A DNA stretch of 64,000 nucleotides from Gemmatimonas groenlandica. Its GTDB lineage: Bacteria; Gemmatimonadota; Gemmatimonadetes; Gemmatimonadales; Gemmatimonadaceae. The DNA lies in contig NZ_CP053085.1 in NCBI RefSeq assembly GCF_013004105.1, positions 3,286,001 to 3,350,000 on the forward strand, given 5' to 3'. The translations under genes were made by a program, and so were the position numbers. The notes under the pieces are model-generated. The model was not told the DNA's origin and did not search any database. It saw nothing but the letters and a program-made list of their open reading frames with translations. Of this stretch, positions 1 to 9,022 are shown piece after piece. Each line of letters begins with the position of its first letter. Within the stretch, counting starts at the first letter, position 1.

Positions 1-1014
1 GTACATCGCGACATCAAGCCGGGCAACGTGTTGCTGTCGGGGCGTCATGCCGTGGTCACCGACTTCGGCGTCGCCAAGGCGGTGAGTGCGTCGGGTAACG
101 ACAAGGCCACCACCACCGGCATGGCGGTGGGCACGCCGCAGTACATGGCGCCCGAGCAGGCGATGGGCGAAGTGGATGTCGATCATCGCGCCGACATCTA
201 TGCGCTGGGGCTACTCGGCTACGAAATGCTGGCCGGTCGCCCCACCTTCGACGCGCCGTCGGCGCAGGGGCTGCTGGCGGCGCACGTGATGGCCGTGCCC
301 GCCGACATTCAGACGCTGCGCCCTGACACCCCACCGCTCTTGGCCGCCGCGATCATGCGCTGTCTCGCCAAGCAACGTGACGATCGCTGGGCCAGCGCCG
401 ACGAACTGCTCGCGCAACTCGAGCAGATTCCGAGTGCGCCGACTGGCGGTATGACGCCGGCGCAGACGGCGCCGCACAAGGCCACGGCGGTTCGGCCGGC
501 GTCGCGACGCGGCGCACTGATCGGCATCGCGACCGCGGTGCTCGTACTCGGCGGCGCCGCCGGCGCGCTGTACGTGAATCGCAACAGCACCAGCGACAGC
601 GCGCGCATCGAAAAGATGGGCGTCATGCCGATCGAAGACATCTCCGGAAAGGACTCCCTGTTCGTGGCCGCCATGCACGATGCGCTCACCAGCGCCCTCA
701 CCCGCGCCAACGTTGGCGCGGTGGCGTCGCGCTCGGCCATGATGCGCTACAACAAGAGCAGCAAGACCACTGAAGAAATCGCCGGAGAACTCGCACTCGG
801 CGCCATCGTGGAAACCACCGTGTTCCGCGCGGGCGACATCATGCGTATCAACGTGCAGCTCAGTGACCCGGTCACCACCCGCGTGATCTGGTCGGATACC
901 TACGAACGGAACGTCAGCAACGTGCTCGCGGCGCAGAGTGAAGTCGTAGCCCTCGTGGCCACCGGCATCGGCGGCGCGTTGAGCGGAACGAAGACCTTGG
1001 GAGAACGGAAATGA
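1..1014 (+). CDS. Serine/threonine protein kinase with extracytoplasmic TolB-like domain (5' end outside window)
   Basis: The reading frame is open from the first base, so the N-lobe lies upstream. The visible protein starts in the catalytic loop (HRDIKPGN, residues 2-9), followed by DFG at 21-23 and the APE motif at about 50-52, all intact, so an active Hanks-type kinase is expected. After the C-lobe comes a linker with Pro and Thr, one transmembrane helix at about 171-192, and a domain of about 135 residues. This last part resembles the TolB N-terminal/FlgO-like fold (opening IEKMGVMPIEDISG) seen at the end of many Gemmatimonadota kinases. The cytoplasmic kinase is therefore joined to an outward-facing domain that may sense a ligand or partner. 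The stop codon overlaps the next start (ATGA), so the two genes are translationally coupled. Confidence 0.93.
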   Translation, partial: VHRDIKPGNVLLSGRHAVVTDFGVAKAVSASGNDKATTTGMAVGTPQYMAPEQAMGEVDVDHRADIYALGLLGYEMLAGRPTFDAPSAQGLLAAHVMAVPADIQTLRPDTPPLLAAAIMRCLAKQRDDRWASADELLAQLEQIPSAPTGGMTPAQTAPHKATAVRPASRRGALIGIATAVLVLGGAAGALYVNRNSTSDSARIEKMGVMPIEDISGKDSLFVAAMHDALTSALTRANVGAVASRSAMMRYNKSSKTTEEIAGELALGAIVETTVFRAGDIMRINVQLSDPVTTRVIWSDTYERNVSNVLAAQSEVVALVATGIGGALSGTKTLGERK

Positions 1015-2975
1015 AGCGCTGGCCCTTCGTCTTGACGCTGGCACTGCTCGCCGCCTGTGGCGGAGCTGACACGATCACTGCCAATGCGGTACCGACGGCC
1101 GTCGCGCTATCACCTGACGGCGTGCGTCACGCCTCCGCATCGTTCTCGCCGGATGGGAAGCACATCGCCTATTGGACGCCGGCCGCCGATTCCACCAAGG
1201 ACTGGGTCCTTACGGTGGCGAACGCGGATCTGAGCGCACCCACCACGATGCCTGTGCGCGCGAATCAGCCCGATATGCCGGTGTGGCATCCCGATGGCAC
1301 CAGGCTCGCCACCGTGTCGTCGCAGTATTCGGCCACGTGGGACATCGTACAGGTCACACTCTCCACCGGTGACGTGAAACGGCTGACCTCAGATCCCGGG
1401 ATTGAAGACCCGAACGCGTGGAGTGGGGACGGCCGTACGATCGCCTTCGTGCGCTCATCACCCGAGGGTTCCATCCGCTCCGACATCCTCACGGTGGCCG
1501 ACGGCAGCAGTCGGCCATTGGTGCCCGGAGAATTGCGTCCGCACATCGGCCTGCCCTCGCCCGATGGTGCGCACGTCGCGTACATGCTGGGCAACGGGTC
1601 GGCATTCACGATCTGGATGGCGGACAGCGTGGGCGGTAACCGACGGCCGCTCACCACCGAGGGGCTGGAAGTCGACGTGCCAAACGGCTGGTCTCCCGAT
1701 GGCAAACACTTTCTGTACATCTCCAACCGCACCGGCACGTCCGACTTGTGGATCGCGTCGGTTGACGGGAGCCCGCCGCGACAGCTCACGCGTAACGTGC
1801 GCAATGATTACGACGGAGCATGGTCTCCCGATGGTCAATCGATCGCCTTCCTTTCGGATCGCGGTAAGCAGACCGACATTTGGGTGATTGCGGCGGCGGG
1901 CGGAGAGGAACGTCGAGTCACCAACACGCCTGCCGAGGAGCATGGGCCGCTGACGTGGCGCGGGGGAACGAACGAGGTGGTGTTCAACGCCGGGATCACG
2001 ACGAATTCCGTGTGGGCCATCGATCTGAGCAGCGGAAAGGAACGTCAGCTCACCGCCGACTCGGATCGGGTGAGTGACTGGTGGTCTTCTCCCGACGGAT
2101 CGCAGGTCGCCGTGGTCGTTGATCGCGGCGGCGGGGCAAGGGAATTGTCGCTGGTGCCGACAGCGGGTGGTCCTGCGCGCACGCTGCTCTCGGTGTCAGC
2201 GACGCTCGACCGGCCCATGTTCTCACCAGACGGGTCACAACTCGTTTACGCCTCGGATGCCGGCGGCACACCGGGCATCTGGGTGATCGGTGTAAACGGA
2301 ACAGCGCCGCGCGAACTGACCAAAGGTGGTCTCGCGTCGCAGGCCGTGTGGAGCGAAGACGGCACCAGCGTGTTCTACCTGCACAATCGCGAGAGTCGCA
2401 TGCAGGACGTCTGGAAGGTGCCAGCCGCCGGCGGAGAAGCGACACGAGTGACCCGCGTCGGTGGCCTGACCGGTATCATGAGCCGCGCCGGCTACCCGGG
2501 CACCTACGTTGCGGGCTTCAGCAAGCAGGGCGGCACGTACGCCGTGATGCGACTGCGCGACGACGGTACGCTGCTTCCCGTGTGGACGCGATCGAACTCC
2601 GGTTGGATGGTGCCACTGTCACGCGATTCGATGGTCGCTTTCGTCGAGCAACCCAACGGCACCATGCGCGGCATGGTGCTCTCCGCTTCGGGCGGCGGCG
2701 GTCGCGTGGTGCTCAAGCCAAATGAGGAGCCGTCGGGGACGTCGATCGACGGCAAGTTTTTGCTCTATCACATGACGGTGAACGGGGCGACGGATCTTGG
2801 CATTCTCACGCTCGCCGACGGCTCGGTTCGGCGACTGACGACGTCTCCCGAAGACGAGAGCGGCTCCGAGTTCACGCCCGACGGCAAGACCGTGATATTC
2901 GCCCGGCAGCGGCTCGTGCAGCGGATCCAGACGGTGGATGTGACGTCGCTGCTGACACCGGTGAAGCAGCGGTAG
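1011..2975 (+). CDS. PD40/TolB-type beta-propeller lipoprotein
   Basis: A 654-residue secreted protein with a lipoprotein signal: hydrophobic segment, then LLAAC with the lipidated Cys at residue 16. The rest is made of repeated WD40-like PD40 units with the signature SPDG (for example at SFSPDGKHIAYW, WSPDGKHFLYIS, WSPDGQSIAFLSDR, FSPDGSQLVYAS, FTPDGKTVIFAR), enough for one or two beta-propellers. The start overlaps the kinase stop by 4 bp. The kinase carries a TolB-N-like domain outside the membrane and this protein supplies the propeller that in TolB sits on the same chain, so the two may meet in the periplasm; that is inference. No catalytic motif is seen. Alternative: a propeller protein working on its own. 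Family call is firm, role unknown. Confidence 0.88.
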   Translation: MKRWPFVLTLALLAACGGADTITANAVPTAVALSPDGVRHASASFSPDGKHIAYWTPAADSTKDWVLTVANADLSAPTTMPVRANQPDMPVWHPDGTRLATVSSQYSATWDIVQVTLSTGDVKRLTSDPGIEDPNAWSGDGRTIAFVRSSPEGSIRSDILTVADGSSRPLVPGELRPHIGLPSPDGAHVAYMLGNGSAFTIWMADSVGGNRRPLTTEGLEVDVPNGWSPDGKHFLYISNRTGTSDLWIASVDGSPPRQLTRNVRNDYDGAWSPDGQSIAFLSDRGKQTDIWVIAAAGGEERRVTNTPAEEHGPLTWRGGTNEVVFNAGITTNSVWAIDLSSGKERQLTADSDRVSDWWSSPDGSQVAVVVDRGGGARELSLVPTAGGPARTLLSVSATLDRPMFSPDGSQLVYASDAGGTPGIWVIGVNGTAPRELTKGGLASQAVWSEDGTSVFYLHNRESRMQDVWKVPAAGGEATRVTRVGGLTGIMSRAGYPGTYVAGFSKQGGTYAVMRLRDDGTLLPVWTRSNSGWMVPLSRDSMVAFVEQPNGTMRGMVLSASGGGGRVVLKPNEEPSGTSIDGKFLLYHMTVNGATDLGILTLADGSVRRLTTSPEDESGSEFTPDGKTVIFARQRLVQRIQTVDVTSLLTPVKQR

Positions 2976-2981
2976 GGCGAG

Positions 2982-5900
2982 CTACCGAACGACCACTTCG
3001 ATCCCGAACAGCGCCATTTCCGCCTCGCAGTACCGTATCCCCACACCCCGCACCTTCCGCGCGGACCCATCGCATCGCTTCTCGGCACGCTGCAGATACT
3101 CGGGCATCGCCAGCCGCGACAGGATTGCGCCCTCGATGTTCGCCCGACGGATCGTGGAGTCGGGCAGGCTCGCGATGTCGTTGCCGTCTCCCCAGACCGG
3201 CTCCCCCAGCGTCCAGTTCGTGCGCGACAGCGCAAAGCCGCCCGAGGGCTCGGCGGCAACGACAAACAACAGCCAGTAGCGCCCCGCTTCCTTCGGCGCC
3301 TGCACGCCGATCGACATGTCGATGATGTCCTGCTTTACCGGCGTCGGCACGGGAGTGAGATCGCGACCGAGTGCCTGCGGGTCACCCCACGAGGGCGTCA
3401 TCGACAGCCATACCGACGCGGCCGGCCAGTTGGCGGTGTACTGAATCTGTACCACACCGGATATCATCGCGCCGCGCTCCACATCGATGCGCGCATGCGG
3501 ACCACGCACCCGCTGCGACCCGAACTGCGCCTCGGCCAAGCGCACCCTGTTGGTGCCGAGTCGCGGCGTCTGAATTCCTTCCTTCGACGACATCTCGAAA
3601 TCAATGGGTCGATACCCCTCGGCTTCGAAGCGGAGTGCGACGACGCTATCGGTGGTGCGTATCCGCAGGTTGCCGAACGCCGCGGTGCCATTCTCCACCA
3701 TGGCACTGTCTCCCGCGATTATCGTTGCACTTGGCCGCAATGAACGCACGCGCACGCCGCGCGCCTGCAACACGTCGGCGCTTCGCCCAGTTGGCACCGC
3801 CACCACGAGCGATGGCAACAGTCGCATGGCGTTCGTGCCGTACTGATTTGCCGGCACCGTCACCACTGCCGACTGCCGGATCGCCAACGACGGGGTGCGC
3901 ATCGCATACCACGACGCGCCCGTCGTGGCCACACTGAGCAGCACCGCTGCCGCCACCATCAATCGCGAAGCCACGCGCGCCGAGCGCTCACGCCACGGTA
4001 CGGAGGCCAGCAGCGTGTCTTGCAGCGGCTGGGGTAACCGGTCGCCGAGCAGGTCCGACATGATGTCGCGTGCGTGACGCGGGTCGCCGCTACGACGAGC
4101 ACGGGCGACAATCCGCCCCAACGTATGAGCCGCGCGTGTGGCGTCGCCGCCGTGCACGAAGTGACGCAGACCGACGGTGAGTCGATCGACGGCATCGGAC
4201 TCGATCAGCGCGATCGCCAGCGCGACATGCGCGTCGCGCACCGCATCGGGGGCACTGCGCGAGAGCAGATGCTCCGTGATCACATCGTGGGCCGGCGCGT
4301 ACATCGTATCCTGCTGCAGCACGAGTCCTTTCTGCTGCAGTGATTGCACACTCGCCGTCGTCGCGACGTCACCGGCCGATACAGGTGCATGCGCCAGCCA
4401 CACATCGGCCGACAATGGCATGCCCGCGACCGCCAGCCGCAGCAGGAGTCGATGTTCGTGTTCGCTGCACGCCGCGATGCGTCGGCTCAACGGCGACGAT
4501 ACCGCGATCTCGCTCGCGGCCTTGGGCCAGTCGGCGGATCGCCAGCTGCCGTCGTGCAATAGAATCAGCCCCGACTCCTGCGCCAAACTCAGTCGTTCCA
4601 TCACCGCCAGCGGAATCCCGTCGCACGCCTCGGCCAGCGTGTGAATGAAATGCTCCGCTTCGGCGCTGTCGGGCCACACGCCGCTGCTGCGAATCGCATC
4701 GACCACCGCGTCGGCGCCAAGCGGCAGCAACGGCAGTACCGCGAGCGTGGCGTGATCGAGCGACGTCGCACTCGACGGACGTGTGGTACCCACCACCAGC
4801 AGTGGCAACTCGCTGAGTCGTCCGATCGCGATGGACAAGAGCTGCCGCGACGCAGGATCGGCCCAGTGCAGGTCATCCAGCAACAGCGCCAACGGTTCCT
4901 GTTCGGCGATCGCCGACAGCAGGTCGAGCACCGCCAGTGCTCGACGCCGCACCGACTCGCCGCCTTCGTTGGTGGAGGGCGACACGGCGTAGCGACTGCC
5001 AAGCGCGGGATCGAGCGCGACCAGCTCACGCGCGCTGTCAGCGTTGATGCCGGCCGCACCGGGCAACGACGCCAAGGCCCGCGCCACCTGCGCCGCGTAG
5101 CCGAAGGGCACGTCCTGTTCGCCAGAGTTGGCGCGCACCGTGAGTGCGCGCGATCGACGACCGGTGCATCGCGCGTGAATAGCCTTCAACAGTCGACTCT
5201 TGCCGATGCCGGCCACACCGGTCAGCAGCACGACCTGACACTGTCCCTGCTTGGCCAGTGTCCACGCCTGCACCACGCGCGCGAACTGGTCGTCGCGTCC
5301 CACCAAATCCAGCGACAGGCCAGTCGGCTCGGCCACCGCCGTCGTGTCCACACGTTCACGGGCGCGGGCTACGCTCACCGCGCAGGCCGGCGACAACGTG
5401 ATCTCCTGCTGCTGCGCGAGTTGCTCCATCGCGTCGGCTTCGCCCTGCGCGGCGACGCGATCGTCCATGTCGAGCAGCACGTCGATGGCGATCCGGCGTG
5501 CATCGGGATTGGCCGGGGCCTTTTGCACGAGGGCCTCGATCGCACTGCGGCGCTCCGAGGGCTTCATGCGCAGCACGTCGCCGCGCAAGTACGGCTCCGC
5601 CACCCGCAGCAGCGCATCCTCTAACCGCCGACGCTCGCCGCTGGCCCAGTCGTCGAATTCATCGCCACCGGGAATGGTCACGCCGCCCAGGAACGGTCCT
5701 TCGTACCACCCCAGTGCGTCGGACGCATCGTTGCGGTACACGGCGTCGAGAAACAGATCGCGGTCACTCGCGAGGTCGGCGCCCACGCTGATCACCGCGT
5801 CTTCGCGGGTGACGAACAGATCGCCCAGCAACCGCCGGAGCCGCCAGAGCGCCTGCCGCACATTGTGCCGTGCGCGATCGGGGGGCGCGTCGGACCAGAG

Positions 5901-6077
5901 CAACGTGGCCAACGTGTCGCGCCCATGTTCACGCTTGCGGGCGCTCGCGCAATACGCGAGTACCGCCAGCGGTTTGCCGCGCTGCAGGATTACCTGCCGC
6001 GTGCCGTCTGGCTGTCGGGCCGACAGCTCGAGGTTGGCAAAGGTGCGAAGAAAGAACGGAGCGCTCGACGGGGTCAT
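2982..6077 (-). CDS. BTAD/AAA transcriptional regulator with transmembrane helix and extracytoplasmic C-terminal domain
   Basis: A 1031-residue protein. Residues about 10-250 form an OmpR/SARP-like winged-helix DNA-binding domain plus BTAD helices (key segment with LLWSDAPPDRARHNVRQALW). A STAND-like ATPase follows, with Walker A GVAGIGKSRLL near residue 290 and Walker B LALLLDDLHWAD near 400. At about 700-725 is a hydrophobic helix, then about 300 residues of beta-rich sequence predicted to lie outside the cytoplasm. Typical actinobacterial SARP and LuxR-type STAND regulators are soluble, so tethering is unusual. The gene ends 6 bp past the stop of the convergent PD40 lipoprotein gene, so their 3' ends abut. 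Two related regulators sit at 13139-15658 and 43243-47286. Target genes cannot be read from the sequence. Confidence 0.88.
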   Translation of the reverse strand: MTPSSAPFFLRTFANLELSARQPDGTRQVILQRGKPLAVLAYCASARKREHGRDTLATLLWSDAPPDRARHNVRQALWRLRRLLGDLFVTREDAVISVGADLASDRDLFLDAVYRNDASDALGWYEGPFLGGVTIPGGDEFDDWASGERRRLEDALLRVAEPYLRGDVLRMKPSERRSAIEALVQKAPANPDARRIAIDVLLDMDDRVAAQGEADAMEQLAQQQEITLSPACAVSVARARERVDTTAVAEPTGLSLDLVGRDDQFARVVQAWTLAKQGQCQVVLLTGVAGIGKSRLLKAIHARCTGRRSRALTVRANSGEQDVPFGYAAQVARALASLPGAAGINADSARELVALDPALGSRYAVSPSTNEGGESVRRRALAVLDLLSAIAEQEPLALLLDDLHWADPASRQLLSIAIGRLSELPLLVVGTTRPSSATSLDHATLAVLPLLPLGADAVVDAIRSSGVWPDSAEAEHFIHTLAEACDGIPLAVMERLSLAQESGLILLHDGSWRSADWPKAASEIAVSSPLSRRIAACSEHEHRLLLRLAVAGMPLSADVWLAHAPVSAGDVATTASVQSLQQKGLVLQQDTMYAPAHDVITEHLLSRSAPDAVRDAHVALAIALIESDAVDRLTVGLRHFVHGGDATRAAHTLGRIVARARRSGDPRHARDIMSDLLGDRLPQPLQDTLLASVPWRERSARVASRLMVAAAVLLSVATTGASWYAMRTPSLAIRQSAVVTVPANQYGTNAMRLLPSLVVAVPTGRSADVLQARGVRVRSLRPSATIIAGDSAMVENGTAAFGNLRIRTTDSVVALRFEAEGYRPIDFEMSSKEGIQTPRLGTNRVRLAEAQFGSQRVRGPHARIDVERGAMISGVVQIQYTANWPAASVWLSMTPSWGDPQALGRDLTPVPTPVKQDIIDMSIGVQAPKEAGRYWLLFVVAAEPSGGFALSRTNWTLGEPVWGDGNDIASLPDSTIRRANIEGAILSRLAMPEYLQRAEKRCDGSARKVRGVGIRYCEAEMALFGIEVVVR

Positions 6078-6312
6078 CAGGTCTGAACCATTGAGGACAT
6101 TTCAATCATAGTGCGCGCGTGGCAGAGCCACTGGCAAGGCAAAGTAGTTTCATTAGGGTGAACAGTACGCCGGCGCCGACTATCCAGCGTCAAAGCGTTG
6201 GCGTGCATGGGGTTGGGCGAGTACACGGGGGACGAGCTGAGACGGTGGAGAGACAGCATGTCGATATGCTGGCCGTATTCGCGTGTTCGATATCCCTTCT
6301 GCTTGGTCGCCT

Positions 6313-7395
6313 ATGCGTATCTCAACTCTTCGTATTGTCCGTTCGGCCGTCGCCATCGCCGTTCTTGCCGGTCCAATGTCTGCTGCCCGCGCCGACGGCA
6401 CCCCCTCCAGCTGGAACTGGCAGCTGGTCAGCGCCGGGTTCTCACCCGACGGCGGCAACGTCAATTCGTCGCTGCCATCGCTCTTCGCCGCGTCGACGTC
6501 CGACGTGTACCTGACCGGCTGCTATCGCTGCCTGTTCCGATGGAACGGCACGACGTTTTCCTCGCAGACGCAACCCGCCGGCGCAAATCGCTACACGGTA
6601 AGCGGTGCCCCCGGCAGCGCGATCTACAGTGCCGGCCAGCAGGGCTATCAGTCGGGCAATCTGCTTCAATTCAACGGCACCACATGGACGAACGTGCTCA
6701 CCACCGGCGGTGAGCTGTTCAACACCTACGTCGCGCCCGACGGCGGCGTGTTCGTGGTGGGCGACGGCACGTTCTATCGCAACACAGGCATCGGCTTCAA
6801 TTCCGTGAACACGGGGTTGAGCACCGCCTTCAACACGGACCGGTTGCTGGCGGTCACGGGCTTCAGCTCGAACGACGTGTTCATGGGCGGCTACAACGGC
6901 CGCATTCTGCGCTACGACGGCACGAGCATCACGTCGATGAACACGGGCGTGAACGCGGCGTTCGTGGCCATGGACGGGACATCGGCCAGCAACCTGTTCG
7001 CGGTGGGCAACAACGGCATCGTGATGTTCTTCAACGGCACCACGTGGACGCAGCTGCCATCACTTGGGAACGTTGGCTTGTTCGGGGTCAAGGCACTCGG
7101 TCCGAACGACGTGCTGGTGTCGGGCGAGAACGGTCTCCTGGCTCGCTGGAATGGTGTGAGCTGGACGACGATCAACCTCGGCACCACCAACCGACTCGGC
7201 GCCATCAGCACGCCGGATGCCGGCAAGACGCTGTTCATCGCCGAGGCTACTTACACGGATGTGCGCTTCCGCCTGGGTAGTGCGGTGTTCGCGCCCACCA
7301 CCGTGCCCGAGCCGGCGACGACGGTGCTCGTTGCGCTAGGGCTGGCGGGGGTGATGGTGGTGCGGGCACGGCGGCGGGGCGTGGGCTCCGTGTGA
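6313..7395 (+). CDS. PEP-CTERM sorting-signal protein with repeated FNGTTWT-type propeller motifs
   Basis: A secreted protein of 360 residues. The start at 6313 gives a clean signal peptide (MRISTLRIVRS..., ending near SAARADG); an in-frame ATG 30 bp upstream would put extra polar residues in front. The body carries repeated motifs of the type WNGTTF, FNGTTWT, YDGTSI, WNGVSWT spaced about 40-50 residues, suggesting a beta-propeller. The C-terminus is a textbook PEP-CTERM signal: VPEP, a hydrophobic helix, then an Arg-rich end (RARRRG). Such proteins are cut and anchored by exosortase (EpsH/XrtA family), usually in bacteria that make exopolysaccharide; no exosortase gene is in this window. It stands alone, divergent from the regulator at 2982-6077. 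No clear Shine-Dalgarno is seen. Confidence 0.9.
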   Translation: MRISTLRIVRSAVAIAVLAGPMSAARADGTPSSWNWQLVSAGFSPDGGNVNSSLPSLFAASTSDVYLTGCYRCLFRWNGTTFSSQTQPAGANRYTVSGAPGSAIYSAGQQGYQSGNLLQFNGTTWTNVLTTGGELFNTYVAPDGGVFVVGDGTFYRNTGIGFNSVNTGLSTAFNTDRLLAVTGFSSNDVFMGGYNGRILRYDGTSITSMNTGVNAAFVAMDGTSASNLFAVGNNGIVMFFNGTTWTQLPSLGNVGLFGVKALGPNDVLVSGENGLLARWNGVSWTTINLGTTNRLGAISTPDAGKTLFIAEATYTDVRFRLGSAVFAPTTVPEPATTVLVALGLAGVMVVRARRRGVGSV

Positions 7396-7430
7396 CTTCC
7401 CGGGGGCGGTGCATAGCCGCGGCTCCGTAG

Positions 7431-7543
7431 GTTCACGCGAAGCGCGCGAAGGGCCGCGAAGGGCGCGAAGAACAGCAAAAGAAAAGTATTGCAGTTGCTG
7501 TTCTTCGCGCATCTTCGCGGCCCTCCGCGCCCTTCGCGTGAAC
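7431..7543. repeat. Long imperfect inverted repeat built of CGCGAAGG-type units
   Basis: The left arm (7431-7478, starting GTTCACGCGAAG) and right arm (7495-7543, ending CTTCGCGTGAAC) are reverse complements over about 48 bp with few mismatches, separated by a 16-nt A-rich loop. Each arm contains internal short direct repeats of GCGAAGG. Transcribed, it would make a very stable hairpin. It lies between the PEP-CTERM gene and the next gene on the same strand, so it could act as a terminator or RNA-stability element. It may also be a copy of a dispersed repeat family. No open frame of interest is inside. Confidence 0.85.
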
Positions 7544-7607
7544 GAGCTGTTGCAGTTGCCGAACTGTCAGACCCCACCCGTATCCTTCCTATTCACCCCG
7601 GAGGGAT

Positions 7608-8087
7608 ATGACCCAAAGGCTCACGCCGAAGCAGCTACAGAACGCACTGCGGAAACAGCGATTCCTCAAACACGACGGCTGGACCATGACCACGCCTACC
7701 GCGAGCGCCATCGCGGTCACCAATGGCAGCGAATCCTTCAACATTGAAATGATCCACGACCAGCAGCCCGCGAGCCGCGTCGACCAAATCTGCACTGCAC
7801 TCGGCCGCCTGCTGCTCACCATGCGCGACCACGAGCCCACCATGACCTGGGCCATCGCCGCCCCGCACACAGAGAAGTGGCTCGAAACACTGGAGCGGAT
7901 CCCGCTGCGAGTGCTGGCCACCTTTCGGCTCACCCTCCTGCTGGTGGATCACGACCGCGTCATCGAGTACCCCAACCCGTACGAGTACGACGAGCGGGCG
8001 CTGCTCGATGGTGAGGATCTCTCAGACCTCGTGCTGGGACCGAACGCGGACGACGAGCTCGATGCGTTTCTGGATGAGATGCTGTGA
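7608..8087 (+). CDS. Hypothetical cytoplasmic protein with acidic C-terminal tail
   Basis: A 159-residue soluble protein that I do not recognise. It starts with a basic helical stretch (MTQRLTPKQLQNALRKQRF), has an alternating hydrophobic core (for example RLLLTMRDHEPTMTWAIAAPHTEKWLETLERIP) and ends in a strongly acidic tail (many Asp/Glu, finishing ELDAFLDEML). No signal peptide, membrane segment, Cys cluster or catalytic motif is visible. A good Shine-Dalgarno (GGAGGG, 7600-7605) lies only 2 nt before the ATG, which is short but supports this start. The compact size and acidic nature recall secretion chaperones, but the resemblance is too weak to name one. It precedes the two-gene pair at 8187-9016 with about 100 bp in between. 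Confidence 0.75.
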   Translation: MTQRLTPKQLQNALRKQRFLKHDGWTMTTPTASAIAVTNGSESFNIEMIHDQQPASRVDQICTALGRLLLTMRDHEPTMTWAIAAPHTEKWLETLERIPLRVLATFRLTLLLVDHDRVIEYPNPYEYDERALLDGEDLSDLVLGPNADDELDAFLDEML

Positions 8088-8186
8088 GGCCAGCCACCGG
8101 GTACGTAGCCGGCTCGCAGCGTTGCCAGACACCGACGTGGTGCGTCACACGTGGTATTTCCGACAGCCCACTCTGACCGCACAGGT

Positions 8187-8504
8187 ATGACCGATTCAGC
8201 TCCACCACCGGCGAATACCATTCCCGGATATAATCTGGTTGAGCCGTCGGAACGCGACGCGCGGGCCACCGTGCAACGGGTGTTCGGCGCCGCCAATGGT
8301 GATGCGCGCTGGACCCAGGCCTGTGAGCTGGTGAACGCTCGCCCCGGGTCCGTGGCACCGGGAGACGAACTACGCGCGGTCGCGGCCGCCCTCGGCCTTC
8401 AGGGCGGAGCCGCCGCGACGCTCGGGCGCTCCATCGAGATTCGCATTCTCACGTATTACCAGCTTCCCCTCACCGCTTCCTCGACGCCGAGCGAAACAGT
8501 ATGA
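8187..8504 (+). CDS. Small hypothetical protein coupled to a GAF-domain gene
   Basis: A 105-residue protein beginning MTDSAPPPANTIPGYNLVEP; an in-frame ATG 36 bp upstream (8151) is possible but gives an atypical leader. The sequence is mostly predicted helical with a central segment (ATVQRVFGAANGDARWTQACELVN) and no recognised motif, signal peptide or membrane helix. Its stop overlaps the start of the GAF protein by 4 bp (ATGA), so the two are almost certainly made together and may act in one complex. Function unknown. Confidence 0.7.
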   Translation: MTDSAPPPANTIPGYNLVEPSERDARATVQRVFGAANGDARWTQACELVNARPGSVAPGDELRAVAAALGLQGGAAATLGRSIEIRILTYYQLPLTASSTPSETV

Positions 8505-9016
8505 GTGCAGATCCACAGTACGCCCTCGAGCGCTTGCAGGAGATCGCCGAGCTCGATCTGCTCTCTGCCGACGTCGATCCGATGTTGCAAGACATTGCGC
8601 GTCAGACGGCCACGCACCTGTCGCTGCCCGTCTCGCTGATCAGCGTCGTACTCGACGACGCGCTGCACGTGGCCGGCTCACATGGACTGGACGGACTCTG
8701 GCTCGGCGAAACCCGCGGCCATCCGGTGGAGTGGTCGTTCTGCGCCACATCGGTACGTACCCGCGAAGCGTACGTGGTGGAGCGCGCGACCGAAGACGCC
8801 TATCACCGCACGAATCCATTGGTCGTGCAAGACGGTGTTCGCTGCTACGCCGGCGTTCCTCTCATCTCGTCGCGCGGCTTCGTACTTGGCAATCTCTGCG
8901 TGGTCGGGCTCGAAGAGCGTACGTTCACGGTAAGCGAAGTCGCATTTCTCCACGATATGGCAAAGACCGCAGTGGCTCGCATCGAGGAGCGTCGCACACG
9001 GGGTGCGGTGACCTAA
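8501..9016 (+). CDS. GAF-domain protein
   Basis: A single-domain protein of 171 residues. After a helical N-terminus (ALERLQEIAELDLLSADVDP) comes a GAF domain with the usual features: LPVSLISVVLDD, a Cys in the segment WSFCATSV, then YAGVPLISSRGFVLGNLCVVG and a closing helix. GAF domains bind small ligands or chromophores and are usually joined to kinases, cyclases or methionine sulfoxide reductase activity. Here no output domain is present, so it may signal through its coupled partner at 8187-8504 or a separate kinase. The Cys near the middle could bind a ligand or react with an oxidant; that is speculation. Confidence 0.85.
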   Translation: MSADPQYALERLQEIAELDLLSADVDPMLQDIARQTATHLSLPVSLISVVLDDALHVAGSHGLDGLWLGETRGHPVEWSFCATSVRTREAYVVERATEDAYHRTNPLVVQDGVRCYAGVPLISSRGFVLGNLCVVGLEERTFTVSEVAFLHDMAKTAVARIEERRTRGAVT

Positions 9017-9022
9017 ACGCCG